A stretch of 37,008 nucleotides of DNA. Origin: Hypsibius dujardini (lineage: Eukaryota; Tardigrada; Eutardigrada; Parachela; Hypsibiidae). Every line of letters starts with the position of its first letter. The first letter of the stretch is position 1. The stretch spans positions 1 through 37,008 of the forward strand of contig LRSR01010056.1 in NCBI GenBank assembly GCA_001579985.1, given 5' to 3'. Below the pieces are notes generated by a model that saw nothing but the letters and a program-made list of their open reading frames with translations, was not told the DNA's origin and did no database searches. A program made the position numbers and the translations under genes. This document shows positions 20,652 through 29,840 of this stretch, piece after piece.

Positions 20652-21922
20652 TTTTATCTCGCTTGTAACTCAATAAATATCCTGTCAAATTGGTGCGTGA
20701 AACTTCCAAGTGTCTCAAAATAGAAATGCAGATATAATGGGACGGGCGGGATACAAAACGTTTGGAAAAAATAATAATTCCGAGCGTGCACAGTAAATAA
20801 AAGTGAGAAAGCAGGGAAGCAAACCAGACAAACGAAAAGGCTTGCCGTTCCGCCCACGATGGGTCCCGCCGAGAGCGGAGGTGCAGCGGCCGTTCGGTCC
20901 CAGTGTTGTCGCGATGTAATGCCCGGACCAGCTCTGTTTTAGCAGTCTCTTTTCGCTCTGAAATCTCCTGATATATAACACTATTTTTTCCGATATTAGA
21001 TGAAAAGCCCAACTGCTGTTAAAAACTTTATGAGGACCTCTTTGCTGATAGAGTATCAGCAATATCAGTGCTAAAACAGCCATGGTCCGGACTCCGTTCA
21101 TCACCCGACAGAGGGCGTCCGTTCATCACTCTTCCATTTCCCGCTGTCGTGAGGGCGATGCCCCGTTTTGCTTTACAATTTTGTTTGATTGTTTGATTGT
21201 TTGATTGTTTGATTGTTTTATATGTTGTGCTCAGGAATCGGTCTCTTCACTTTTGATTACGCGCACGGCATGTTTTTGTTGCACCAGTCATTTCGAGCTT
21301 TCATTTCGATCCCATTTCCACCTCATGAACACGTGGGAAAAACCTTGCGCTAACCGAGTTAAGCCATTACACTTGTTGCAGGGTTCTTGTATACAGCCCC
21401 TGAGTTAAAGTGCTTAATTCGAGCAGTGCAAGGTTTTTGCCACGTGTCTATATACTTCGTGCATGCACCTTCTGTTGCTGTCATCTCCGTAGTGTTTTCA
21501 CTCCTCTAATTCCTGCAACCTGCTCGTTTTCCCTGGATGAAATGTAAGTTTTCGTCGTTTTAGAACTCGTAATTGAACTGAATTGAACATGGCTTGATTT
21601 TTGAGATGAATCGGTTGCTCGAAATGGTGATGAAGGTGGCGCCACCTGTGTTGATTGTTCCAACGGATTCTTCATGGATTGTTCAAACAGACGAGCAACA
21701 CTAATACCGACTGCCAAAATGTGAAAAACAATGTGAAATGAAGATTAAAAACAACCAATTACTAGTAAATCGCGAAATACTAAACAAATAAAAAAACGAG
21801 AACTTGACATCAATCTATCACGACCGACGACAGGAATCCAGAAGATGGCCGGCACCATGCCAAGTCATGACCGCAACGGCCGAGTAGTGTTTTAACATTC
21901 TTGTCCAGCAGCTGCTGGAGAG
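20652..21922. other. Spacer between TMEM254 and MBD2/3
   Basis: No supported exon. Overlapping minus-strand ORFs (20593-21104) lie directly upstream of the MBD2/3 start and look like 5' flank. A GTTTGATT tandem (about 21182-21218) and family C copy 4 (21329-21447) are present. Confidence 0.45.
21329..21447. mobile_element. Hairpin MITE family C, copy 4
   Basis: Left arm acacgtgggaaaaaccttgc then gctaaccgagttaagc; right arm gcaaggtttttgccacgtgt. Closest to copy 3 in its interior (gagttaaagtgcttaattcg in both). Confidence 0.85.
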
Positions 21923-23042
21923 TTAAGACCGTTTGGCGGCTTTTGATCTCGTCCACAGAATGCCCAGTGAACCGATACCGAACAGCAGGGTCTGCAGGAT
22001 CCACTTGGCCGTTGTCTTCGGCGTCAATTTGTTATCACTAATAGCAAAAAAAGAAATGCTCAATCATCCTGCAATGCTACCGGATGATTATTCAGCAACT
22101 TGATACAAGCACAGCACGCGCAAGGAAGAGATATTCCGGTAATGTTGGCACGGTTCGGTTGCAACCGTAATTTCAGCTCATTACGGTGAGTGATTGATTG
22201 GTTGATTGGTCGATTGTAAAAGTTACTACGCGGTTGCAATCGATCCATGCCAACATTATATTCCGGCACCGTTCTTACTAGCAAAGTTTGGCCGCAAACA
22301 GGGCTTCTGCCAAGTGAAGGAATGCCGCCATATAGACTCTGTAGAGAAATACAAAACACAGAAAGAGTTCATCTAAAATTTTAAATGGACCTCCATGGGT
22401 CATAACGTTATTGGATCATCAAATCAATCAGTCCGCGAGTGGTGAGTACTGTAAATTGGTTCGATGATCTGACTGAACCAATATTTGCTGTGGTATAGCT
22501 GAAGCATTGATTGACTTGATTGTGGAAAAAAAATTCCTATACACGGCGTCAATTGATCCGTTGATTGCCACCAAGCTTTGAAACTGCAACATGAAGCGCC
22601 GTGACATATCATATACTTACAGTCCAGCCGTAATCTTGGGAAAGGTTGAGCCGATGAACTTCCCGGCCAGCCCAATCGGGCCGAGATACAAACCATAGGG
22701 TCCAGGAATCGTTTCCGGTGACAGCCAGCTCCACTAAAAGAGGAATAACCAAATCAATCAATCCATCACTTTACGCAATGCAGTTTTCGTAATCAAGCAA
22801 ACACATCAATCAATCGATTATCGCAATGATGAAAGCATGCCAAAATGTCAAGTTTTATTTTCAATCAAAATTGAGATATTCCCCTGCCCTCATTTGTCTC
22901 CAAATTAGGTAAAACAACAACGAATAAACAAAAAAACTCTCACCAACAAAATCCCCAGTCCGGAGGCGATTATGATCATCCAACGCGTTTCTGTTGCTTG
23001 AAAAAAAGTCCGCTTCATGGGTGTATGTCCCAACGGAGGCAT
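21923..23042 (-). CDS. TMEM254: TMEM254-like small membrane protein
   Basis: Small integral membrane protein of unknown function. Four exons (minus): 23042-22944, 22733-22621, 22338-22279, 22037-21923; 128 residues (human TMEM254 is about 123). The sequence shows a first membrane segment (WMIIIASGLGILLWSWL), then TIPGPYGLYLGPIGLAGKF, a second helix with the family-like H-x3-E pattern (YMAAFLHLAEALFAAKLC), and a last helix (KWILQTLLFGIGSLGILW) with a basic tail (RSKAAKRS). The small 60-nt third exon was found by phase and by its similarity to the matching segment of human TMEM254. An acceptor-like ttcag two bases before the ATG suggests a 5' UTR intron. Identification rests on remembered human sequence, and the order of motifs agrees throughout. 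Confidence 0.85.
22136..22265. repeat. Inverted repeat in TMEM254 intron 3
   Basis: Arms 22136-22167 (ccggtaatgttggcacggtt...) and 22231-22265 (...ccatgccaacattatattcc) are imperfect reverse complements around a (GATT)n-containing loop. Probably another MITE-like foldback. Confidence 0.6.
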
Positions 23043-23687
23043 GTCTGAAGAGTGTAAATTCTTACAAATCAGAGATAATAATTATTAAAACCTTTTGCAA
23101 ATTGAATTAAAATAATATGTCGGAATTCCTTTACTTGGACAAAGTACCCAGTAATAACAGAAGTCCAGATGAAGGGAACCAGACAGACAACACGGAGGAA
23201 GGAAAGTCCCGTCGAAAAAGCGCAAGGGATCAATCAATCTGTAGGGGGAAACGCCGCAGCGAATCAAATTGCAATTTCCCTGTTTTGGAAAAGCGCAGTC
23301 GAGTTCAATTTTCAGCAGGGAGATGGTGTTAAAGATATGCTGCGACAAGCACAGAAGATTGAACGCCTTTAAACGAACCGGTCATCGCTTTATCTTAGCC
23401 GGTTTGTATCACGTCATTACACTCGTATCGCATAAATCGCCGTTTTAACCCTGCGAAGACAAAGCCGCATACAGTACAATGTACTGTAGTGCTACGATTA
23501 TAACGGTCGGTTTTTACACCTGGGCAGCGCACTCGGCTTGCATAAGCTGGCTGATTGCCAACTCATGAAACAGGCGCGTATGGCGGAGGCGGGGCTTAAC
23601 TGACCGTTATAATCGTGGCACCACAGTACCTAGTGGGGCTAGTACTCGAAAGCGGAAGTGAACATTAAGACGCAGGTCACTTGCTCC
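23043..23687. other. Spacer with short unassigned ORFs and MITE B copy 2
   Basis: Overlapping plus-strand ORFs at 23117-23372 (charged, no domain) and one minus-strand ORF were not supported by splice or homology evidence. The 3' part is the family B element at 23481-23629. Confidence 0.4.
23481..23629. mobile_element. MITE family B, copy 2
   Basis: Arms 23481-23508 (gtactgtagtgctacgatta...) and 23602-23629 pair with two or three mismatches. The interior shares ggcggaggcggggct next to the right arm with copy 1 at 3021-3178. Confidence 0.78.
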
Positions 23688-23956
23688 GAACGAAAAATGG
23701 AGTGCCTGAACGAAGACGAAATCATTGAAGATGAGGCAACGAAAATCCTGGAGGAGATCATGTCGTGCCTATCGCCCGAGGAGCGGCAGGAAGTGCAATC
23801 CTGCTGGACCTGCCCACTCTCCATACAACTTCCAATTTATTGCTAGTAGCTGCTACCTCTTGGATCAAGTGATTGATTGATTGAATTTTTGATGTGGTCA
23901 AAATGGACAGATGGGCAGACCGTCAAAGGAACAGAGAAAGGTAGACAGACACACGA

Positions 23957-24049
<93 letters not shown>

Positions 24050-24440
24050 TAGGACAGGCAACAGACTGACAGTCACACAGACTAGCTGACTTCTCAGACT
24101 TCTCTAATCGTGTTTACAGTGGAAATCGACCCGACAAAATCCCATCCTCGCTGAGGCAAACATGGCGTGATATGTCTTCCGCATCCTCAATGCCAACTAC
24201 GATTCGGTGGAGAATCTCGTGCAATTAATTCACTGCCAACGACAAGGACTCAACTTAGCGGCGCGCTTGCTTGTCTACGGGAACGCTGAGGAACGCTAAT
24301 CGGCGGTGCGACAACTGAACGCCCACCTGGGGTAGCAGGTCTTTTGACCGGACCGGATGTGAATTTGGTGGATGCCGTGGTTGTCAGCGCTCTCTTCAAC
24401 GCTAAAGATTATGCCGGTCTCCGGGAAATGTAAAAAAGTG
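23688..24440 (+). pseudogene. Decayed coding region, family unknown
   Basis: A short acidic helical ORF (23688-23846, starting MECLNEDEIIEDEATKILEE) is followed, after a (CAGA)n tract, by a stretch from about 24120. That stretch reads like protein interrupted by TGA, TAA and TAG in one frame: ILAEANMA*, YVFRILNANYDSVENLVQLI, LAARLLVYGNAEER*, SAVRQLNAHLG*. A frame-shifted continuation follows (GPDVNLVDAVVVSALFNAKD). The helical, Leu-rich pattern resembles an ARM/HEAT-like solenoid, but I do not recognise the family. Three in-frame stops plus a frame change argue for a pseudogene. An unusual set of tiny introns is the less likely alternative. Confidence 0.4.
23905..24055. repeat. (CAGA)n microsatellite inside the decayed coding region
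   Basis: gacagacaga and gacaaacaga units, about 110 bp nearly pure, between the two halves of the pseudogene-like sequence. Confidence 0.9.
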
Positions 24441-24634
24441 GGCACATACTTGTAGCCAGACCGATTTGTTCGCAGGGATGAAGGAATTTTCAGTCTAGTT
24501 TTCAACGGCGTCTTTGAGCTCAACCGAATTGCAACTTCTTCGGATGATGAATGTGAGACGTGAAATTGGATTTTTATTTTTCTAATAGTTGATAAATTCA
24601 GATCGGAAGTAAAAACCGTTCTGTCGCGGGCTAT

Positions 24635-24905
24635 CCGGCGGATGTAGTGGTAGTTTGGAAGTTATCTGATCAGATGCTCCAAGTGCTCGTCGATGAACTA
24701 TGACAGAAACAGCAGTTTCAGATTTCTTGGAGACAAAAATGCGTTACAAAATAATCTCACATACCGGTGGAGCTTGTGGCGTTTCGGCAAATTAGGTTCG
24801 CCCCGGTGATCACGGTGTCCGGCGGAAGGGTCTCGTCAGAATCCAACACGCACATGCAGCCGATCATGGAGCCGGTGCTTAACGTGGTTCTGTGTCCTAT
24901 TGGGG
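24635..24905 (-). pseudogene. DCTN6: Dynactin subunit 6 (DCTN6) C-terminal fragment with frameshift
   Basis: DCTN6 (p27) is a left-handed beta-helix subunit of the dynactin pointed-end complex. The minus-strand exon 24905-24765 encodes hexapeptide-repeat sequence typical of its C-terminal half: TLSTGSMIGCMCVLDSDETL and PPDTVITGANLICR. The following exon, from 24697, contains the conserved LPNYHYIRR (24661-24635), but in a frame that meets TAA just before it (24664-24662). The frame set by the splice phase instead reads on as ITSKLPLHPP. One extra A near 24662-24666 would explain this. The N-terminal two thirds of DCTN6 are not found in the 650 bp before the next gene. It is most likely a degraded partial copy; an assembly error at the indel is possible. 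Confidence 0.6.
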
Positions 24906-25435
24906 CTACAATACGAGCAGACGTAGAGATACAATGAAGCAGACAAAGACAATGGCAAATGGACGAAACCGGGCAGGCGGGGAGAGAGGTTGACAGACAG
25001 ACAAACAGACAGACAGATAGACGGATAGACAAACAGACACACAGTCACACAAACTCACAGATACAGTCACACAGACTTACAGACACACAGAGATACCAAA
25101 CTCCGTCTACAACCCCGATCCGAATCCCAATGCAATAATCCTTCCGGAATGGAAACGGAGCAAAGCATATATATTCGATCATTTATCTCTCTCGACGATT
25201 TGGTCTCGACCATTTGTCTCGACCATTTGGTGCCAAATTTTAGACCCACCCGTATATTATGCCTGCACACACTAAGGGTATTCAAAGTTCGCTTATTTGC
25301 AGCGATTATTTCGCTGATCTCCCTGGTTTTGATTTAAAAGTCAGACATCTACAAACCGCACGAACGTCACTATTATATGTCACAGCCAACAAATGAGTAC
25401 AAATTAAACAGGACGTTATCGAACAAAAGAACCGG

Positions 25436-25503
25436 CAACTGGTGCACTGCACAGCTGGTGCACTGCACAGCTGGTGCGTTGCACAGCTGGTGCGTTGCAC
25501 TGC
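25436..25503. repeat. 16-bp tandem repeat, 3' of the GTSF1-like gene
   Basis: Four units of ctggtgcactgcacag, with ctggtgcgttgcacag in the later copies. Each has internal dyad symmetry (tgcactgca). Located just beyond the stop codon of the minus-strand gene, probably in its 3' UTR or flank. Confidence 0.8.
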
Positions 25504-25562
25504 TCAAATTCGACGAAAGGTCAATCTGCATCAAATAAGCAAGAAAGAAGAGGGGAAGGAAC

Positions 25563-26901
25563 TCAATAGGCAATGCCGACGTCATCCTTCGGGTGGAATC
25601 GAAATCGGCCGAAATGCACTTTAGTAGTCTTTCGGTCGTCGCCGGTAGAGATAGCAGCGGTAGGCAAGGTCTCCGTTTGGGTGGCTGACTGGCTGTGAGA
25701 ACCTTGCGCTGCTGTGTTGTTGCCACCAGATGTGTCGCTGAGAACCCTGAAATAGCTAACGACATTAAAATGACTACCTCCAAAAGCTAAAAAACTGCGT
25801 TACTGGCTTCCACAAATAACGAACCTGGCCTGTGGCAATTCTGAGTCGGGGCGAGAGGCCGCCGCCGGCTTCACTGTTACCGGTTTCCAAATCACATCTT
25901 CGAACCAAGCGGCCAGTTCCTCAAATTCACACGGATTCGGTCGCCTGCTTCGGTCGCTATTCGGCTTGTCCATGCACTTTCGATATCGCGGATTCCTAGA
26001 GGTAGCAGCATCGTGCAGGTAGATATTCTGAATACAGGCAGACAGGGTGCGGGCAGACAGACAGACCAACAGACATAATGAGATACAGACATTCGACAAA
26101 CATATACACAGACAGACAAGACAGACAGAAAGGCGCCTACATAGATAGACAGGCAGACTAAGACAGTCAGACATTCGACAAACATATACACAGACAGACA
26201 AGACAGACAGAAAGACGCCTAAATAGATAGACAGGCAGACTAAGACAGTCAGACATACAGACAGCACGTAAATCACAAGGCAAACGAAATGCATACATTC
26301 CCGTCTTGAAGATTTCATTGTCCCGGTGGTATTTGGCCTTCAGTAACGGCTGATCTTTTTTCGCATACCTGCAAAATAAAAATCAGGGTATTGTGAAGAG
26401 CAATTAAGCATATATGCTTGGTGTTGATTTTGTCTTACACGCTCCATTCCACAGGGAAGTCAATGGGATTCTTGCTGGAATCACGCGCGTCCTCAAACCG
26501 ATTGTTATACTGCATACCGATGGCCAGCGAACGATCCCTCAACGTTTTTGGCCGATCATTGCGCATCTTGTCTTGTTCTTTCCTGTCCTGGCTGGCTTTC
26601 TCTTCCGGAGTGATAACGACGGGCGCTGAGGGCTGTGGCACAGGCGCAGGTCTAACTTCCGGGATATTGTCCGATTCCTCGCCCGGTTCTTCTTTCAGCA
26701 TGTTCAAATCCGGTAGCCACTTGTGCTTCGTGTCTGAAACACCAGAGCGTAAATTTGTGACAGGAAGGAGAACGATATACAGTACATAAGCCTACAGATA
26801 GACAGACAAATGCACACGCATAAACAGACAGACGGATAGACAGACAGATACTGACGTTGAAACGCAGACAGGCAGACAGACAGACAGACAGGCAGGCAGG
26901 C

Positions 26902-26940
<39 letters not shown>

Positions 26941-28050
26941 CAGACAGACAAGCAGACAGACAGACAGGCAGGCAGGCAAACAGACAGGCCGACAAACAGA
27001 TAAAGAGACAAACAGGCGGTATTTACCGTCAGAATAAAGCAACTGCGGCAGCCGATAGCGCGAGAAGAGAACAGTATTGTGCAGCTTCAGGCTAAATTCC
27101 CGCTCCTGAATCTGCGCTTCAGTTAGTCCCGCCACTCTAGCTGCTTTCGCGTCCAGGTCCTCTTCCTCACTGTTGCTGTCCGATTTCGAAACTCTTTCAG
27201 CAACAAGAGCGGAAGCGGCATGGGCCTCGGCGCGCTGTTGCCGGCGTTCCAAAAGCAACTTCTGCATTGGACTGACTCCGAGTTCCCGGTTAGCATCCCG
27301 CGACTGGTAGGACGGCGCTGCACACGGAACATATTTTTACAACACAACCGACAAGAGCGTGTATCGAAGCTCGCTGCACTGACCAGCACGAGCTGCCCCT
27401 TCAAATTGCCGTCGCATCGGGCAGATCGCTTCGTGGTGAGCCAGCTCGTCCTTCGTCCGAAAGTAATGCGACTGCGAGAAGCCACAGGCCAGAAATCCCC
27501 GTCCATTCGTCTAATTAAGGTGAAATCATTCAGTTATCAGTAGGAGCTGAGAAAATTTTATAAAGCCCTCGAGATTAATGAGGTTAGTATTAATCAATCA
27601 ATCAATCCATCTCGCAATCAGCTAAAATCAATCAACAATTCCTCAATCAATCAATCAATCTACAGCAAGCCGGAGTATTTTCTTATCCGTCACCAGACTA
27701 CAAAACTTTTTCACTCCGTTCTTAATCACCCTGTTCCAGTGACGTACCCTTTTACAATCCGGTATATGGTACGGCATCTTCTTCCGTTTCAGAATGTGTG
27801 ATGGAACGAATGGGCACTGCAAAGCACGGCGGAATTCATTTCGAACACCAAAAACAATACGGCGCAAAAAAAAATGGCTCCTGAGACTTTCACGCCGAAG
27901 TTCTCTCAAAACCCACGTGCACGGTACAATCACAATCCAACGGGAAGACAAAGTGACGAATTGTCTTACCACAATCAAATCGTCCGGGTCGAATGCCTCG
28001 CGCGTGAACACCGCATGCCGAAGTTCCGCTGATGACAACTGAAGCGCCAT
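25563..28050 (-). CDS. GTSF1/Asterix-like double CHHC zinc finger protein, long form
   Basis: Eight minus-strand exons: 28050-27970, 27816-27748, 27510-27384, 27317-27027, 26733-26439, 26368-26297, 25995-25825, 25746-25563; 429 residues, all phases consistent. Finger 1 is CPFVPSHILKRKKMPYHIPD then C (Cys28, His34, His44, Cys48; C-x5-H-x9-H-x3-C). It is preceded by FDPDDLIV, like the LDPEKLLQ of GTSF1. Finger 2 is CGFSQSHYFRTKDELAHHEA then IC (Cys59, His65, His75/76, Cys80), spaced as in GTSF1. GTSF1 proteins bind RNA through these fingers and assist PIWI-piRNA complexes in transposon silencing. Family members are about 110-170 residues; this one adds about 330 mostly disordered residues (acidic SDSNSEEEDLD, a Pro-rich part, and W-containing acidic segments such as FPVEWSV and LAAWFEDVIW). 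GTSF1 uses C-terminal Trp residues to contact PIWI, so these may do the same. A U11-48K or TRM13 relationship is less likely because two fingers are present. Confidence 0.78.
26040..26255. repeat. CAGA-rich intron with an 82-bp tandem duplication
   Basis: The stretch starting gacattcgacaaacatatac at 26088 is repeated at 26170, an 82-bp period, inside the intron 25996-26296 of the GTSF1-like gene. Confidence 0.8.
26790..27012. repeat. (CAGA)n microsatellite, GTSF1-like gene intron
   Basis: gacagacaga with ggca and aaca variants fills most of the intron 26734-27026; TCTG in the transcribed direction. Confidence 0.9.
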
Positions 28051-28184
28051 TCTTCCCAACGTTTTGGGCGAAATCTTCGAGAAAACAATTTGCCCCTTTC
28101 GCTCTCGATCGCTGTCGGCTCAACGATTTCAACTGTCCAAAAGATCCACAAAACACAGTTAAAAAGCAGAAGAGAAATTATCTG

Positions 28185-28535
28185 GGCGTCCTGAAACATT
28201 TGAATGGGGATTTGATTGTACCGCAGTGACGTCACAGAAACAGCATCCTGAAACATTCGACTGCGAATGGAGATTTGACCGCACCGCAGTGACGTCACAG
28301 TGACGTCACAGAAACAGCATCCTGAAACATTTGACTGCGAATGGAGATTTGACCGCACCGCAGTGACGTCACAGTGACATCACAGAAACAGCATCCTGAA
28401 ACATTCGACTGCGAATGGAGATTTGATCGTACCGCAGTGACGTCACAGTGACGTCACAGAAACAGCATCCTGAAACATTTGACTGCGAATGGAGATTTGA
28501 CCGCACCGCAGTGACGTCACAGTGACATCACAGAA
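28185..28535. promoter_or_regulatory. 74-bp minisatellite carrying CRE-like TGACGTCA sites
   Basis: About four and a half units with an exact 74-bp period. Perfect TGACGTCA palindromes occur at 28227, 28290, 28301, 28364, 28438, 28449 and 28512, with TGACATCA variants at 28375 and 28523. Most units hold the site twice, 11 bp apart. The array lies about 180-480 bp upstream of the start codon of the minus-strand GTSF1-like gene, so it may act as a CREB/ATF-responsive enhancer or promoter. That role is inferred only. Confidence 0.6.
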
Positions 28536-29300
28536 TCAGCTGTTAGATTATCTGTAAGATTTTGGATTTTTTGACGCTGTATTACTGTTATTAATAATTG
28601 TTGTTTTCGGCCACGAAGAGTTTGAAAAATAGGAGGTCCTTCCAAATTTGATTTCTCAAAAAAGAACGATAAACAAACAGTAATTTCACAGAGTGGGGAA
28701 AAATAAACAACTTGCTCAGAACACAAAAGTTTTGTTTGCTGTTCCAAAATTTTCTCATTTGACACATTCTAAAAATCGATTTCCGCCTGCTGCCACTCTT
28801 ACGACAGTCGTTTGATTTCTACTTTTTCACTTGCATATTCGTAAGCGCCACCTGGTGGATGCTGCGATTCTTATGATCTCCCAGTCTTTATTGGCTAATG
28901 AGTAATATAACTTCATTATCGACCAAATAATATGCGACTAACGGGCCTTAAATCACAAAAACGATTGGGAACATTGCTGAAAATGAGAAAAAGAAAAGAA
29001 AAATGAAAGAAGTAATTTTATTCTTTTTTTGCGAGTGCCGATTGGCCGGACCCACCCCTTCGGTTGATGCGGCTTAGGGGTCCAGAAAATATCCGGACCC
29101 CTCAATAACATAAGCTGTGGTACAGTAATCTTCAGATTCTCTCCTTGTTTCTCATTTCTATTTCTGATACTCTTACAAGGGCTATCGAATTTCTTTTCTA
29201 ATAGTTGATTACATCTTTTACTCGTGCCTGTTTCTTAACGGTAAGCCAACTCCACTCCAACTGTAATAGCGGTTGCACACGGACACACACTCACACAGAA
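28536..29300. other. Spacer between divergent genes
   Basis: AT-rich sequence with no supported exon. Near 29073-29105 a small dyad (aggggtccag...ccggacccct) resembles the unit of the nearby minisatellite at 29318. Confidence 0.45.
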
Positions 29301-29317
29301 ATCAGCCCTTTCCAGCA

Positions 29318-29465
29318 AGCCTGGGGTCCTGGACCCCTGAGAAGCCTGTGGTCCTGGACCCCTGAGAGCCTGTGGTCCTGGACCCCTGAGAGCCTGTGGT
29401 CCTGGACCCCTGAGAAGCCTGTGGTCCTGGACCCCTGAGAAGCTTGGGGTCCTGGACCCCTGAGA
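29318..29465. repeat. 24-25 bp minisatellite
   Basis: Six units of ggtcctggacccctgagaag plus cctgt, differing by single bases. Each unit contains the dyad gtcctggac. The Trp/Pro/Ser-rich ORFs across it are an artefact. Confidence 0.9.
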
Positions 29466-29644
29466 CTGACACTAACCTAGAATTCCTTCGCCCGAAGTGA
29501 CCTTGTCTCCGCAAAGCCAAACCGAGATTTCGTCACATCTAAAAGACTCTTCCCTTCGTCAAGCTTCACACGGAGTCGATGATGGTGGAACAGTTCGGGG
29601 TAATTCGATTTTCGGAAGTTTCGGAACACTCACCTCAGGCCGTG

Positions 29645-29745
29645 CTGATTGATTAATTGATTGATTGATTGATTGGTTGGTTGGTTTATTGATTGATTGG
29701 TTGGTTGATTGGTCTATTGATCGATTGATTGATTGGGTTAAGAAA
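29645..29745. repeat. (GATT/GGTT)n tract
   Basis: gattgattgattggttggtt repeats, ending about 95 bp before the first codon assigned to the Ser-rich gene. Confidence 0.85.
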
Positions 29746-29840
29746 TAATATTCTTTTTTTTCCTTTTGAAAAAGCTTGCAGGCACGACGATAAGGCCGCC
29801 GCTACTTCCGACGCCCAGAGTCAGAGCAGCACTGCTTCCA

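Noticed and set aside
20593-21104. Overlapping minus-strand ORFs with a hydrophobic N-terminus upstream of MBD2/3
   Set aside because: Lies directly in the MBD2/3 5' flank, no recognisable domain, and two competing frames are equally open.
23117-23372. Two overlapping charged plus-strand ORFs before MITE B copy 2
   Set aside because: Different frames equally open, no domain, no convincing start context; could be 5' flank of TMEM254.
28851-28862. CTCF-like or E-box word gccacctggtgg (similar words at 8805 and 21636)
   Set aside because: Short degenerate match expected by chance; no array or orientation pattern.
29205-29520. Trp/Pro/Ser repeat proteins on both strands
   Set aside because: Direct translation of the 24-25 bp minisatellite; unit length is near a multiple of three and lacks stops.
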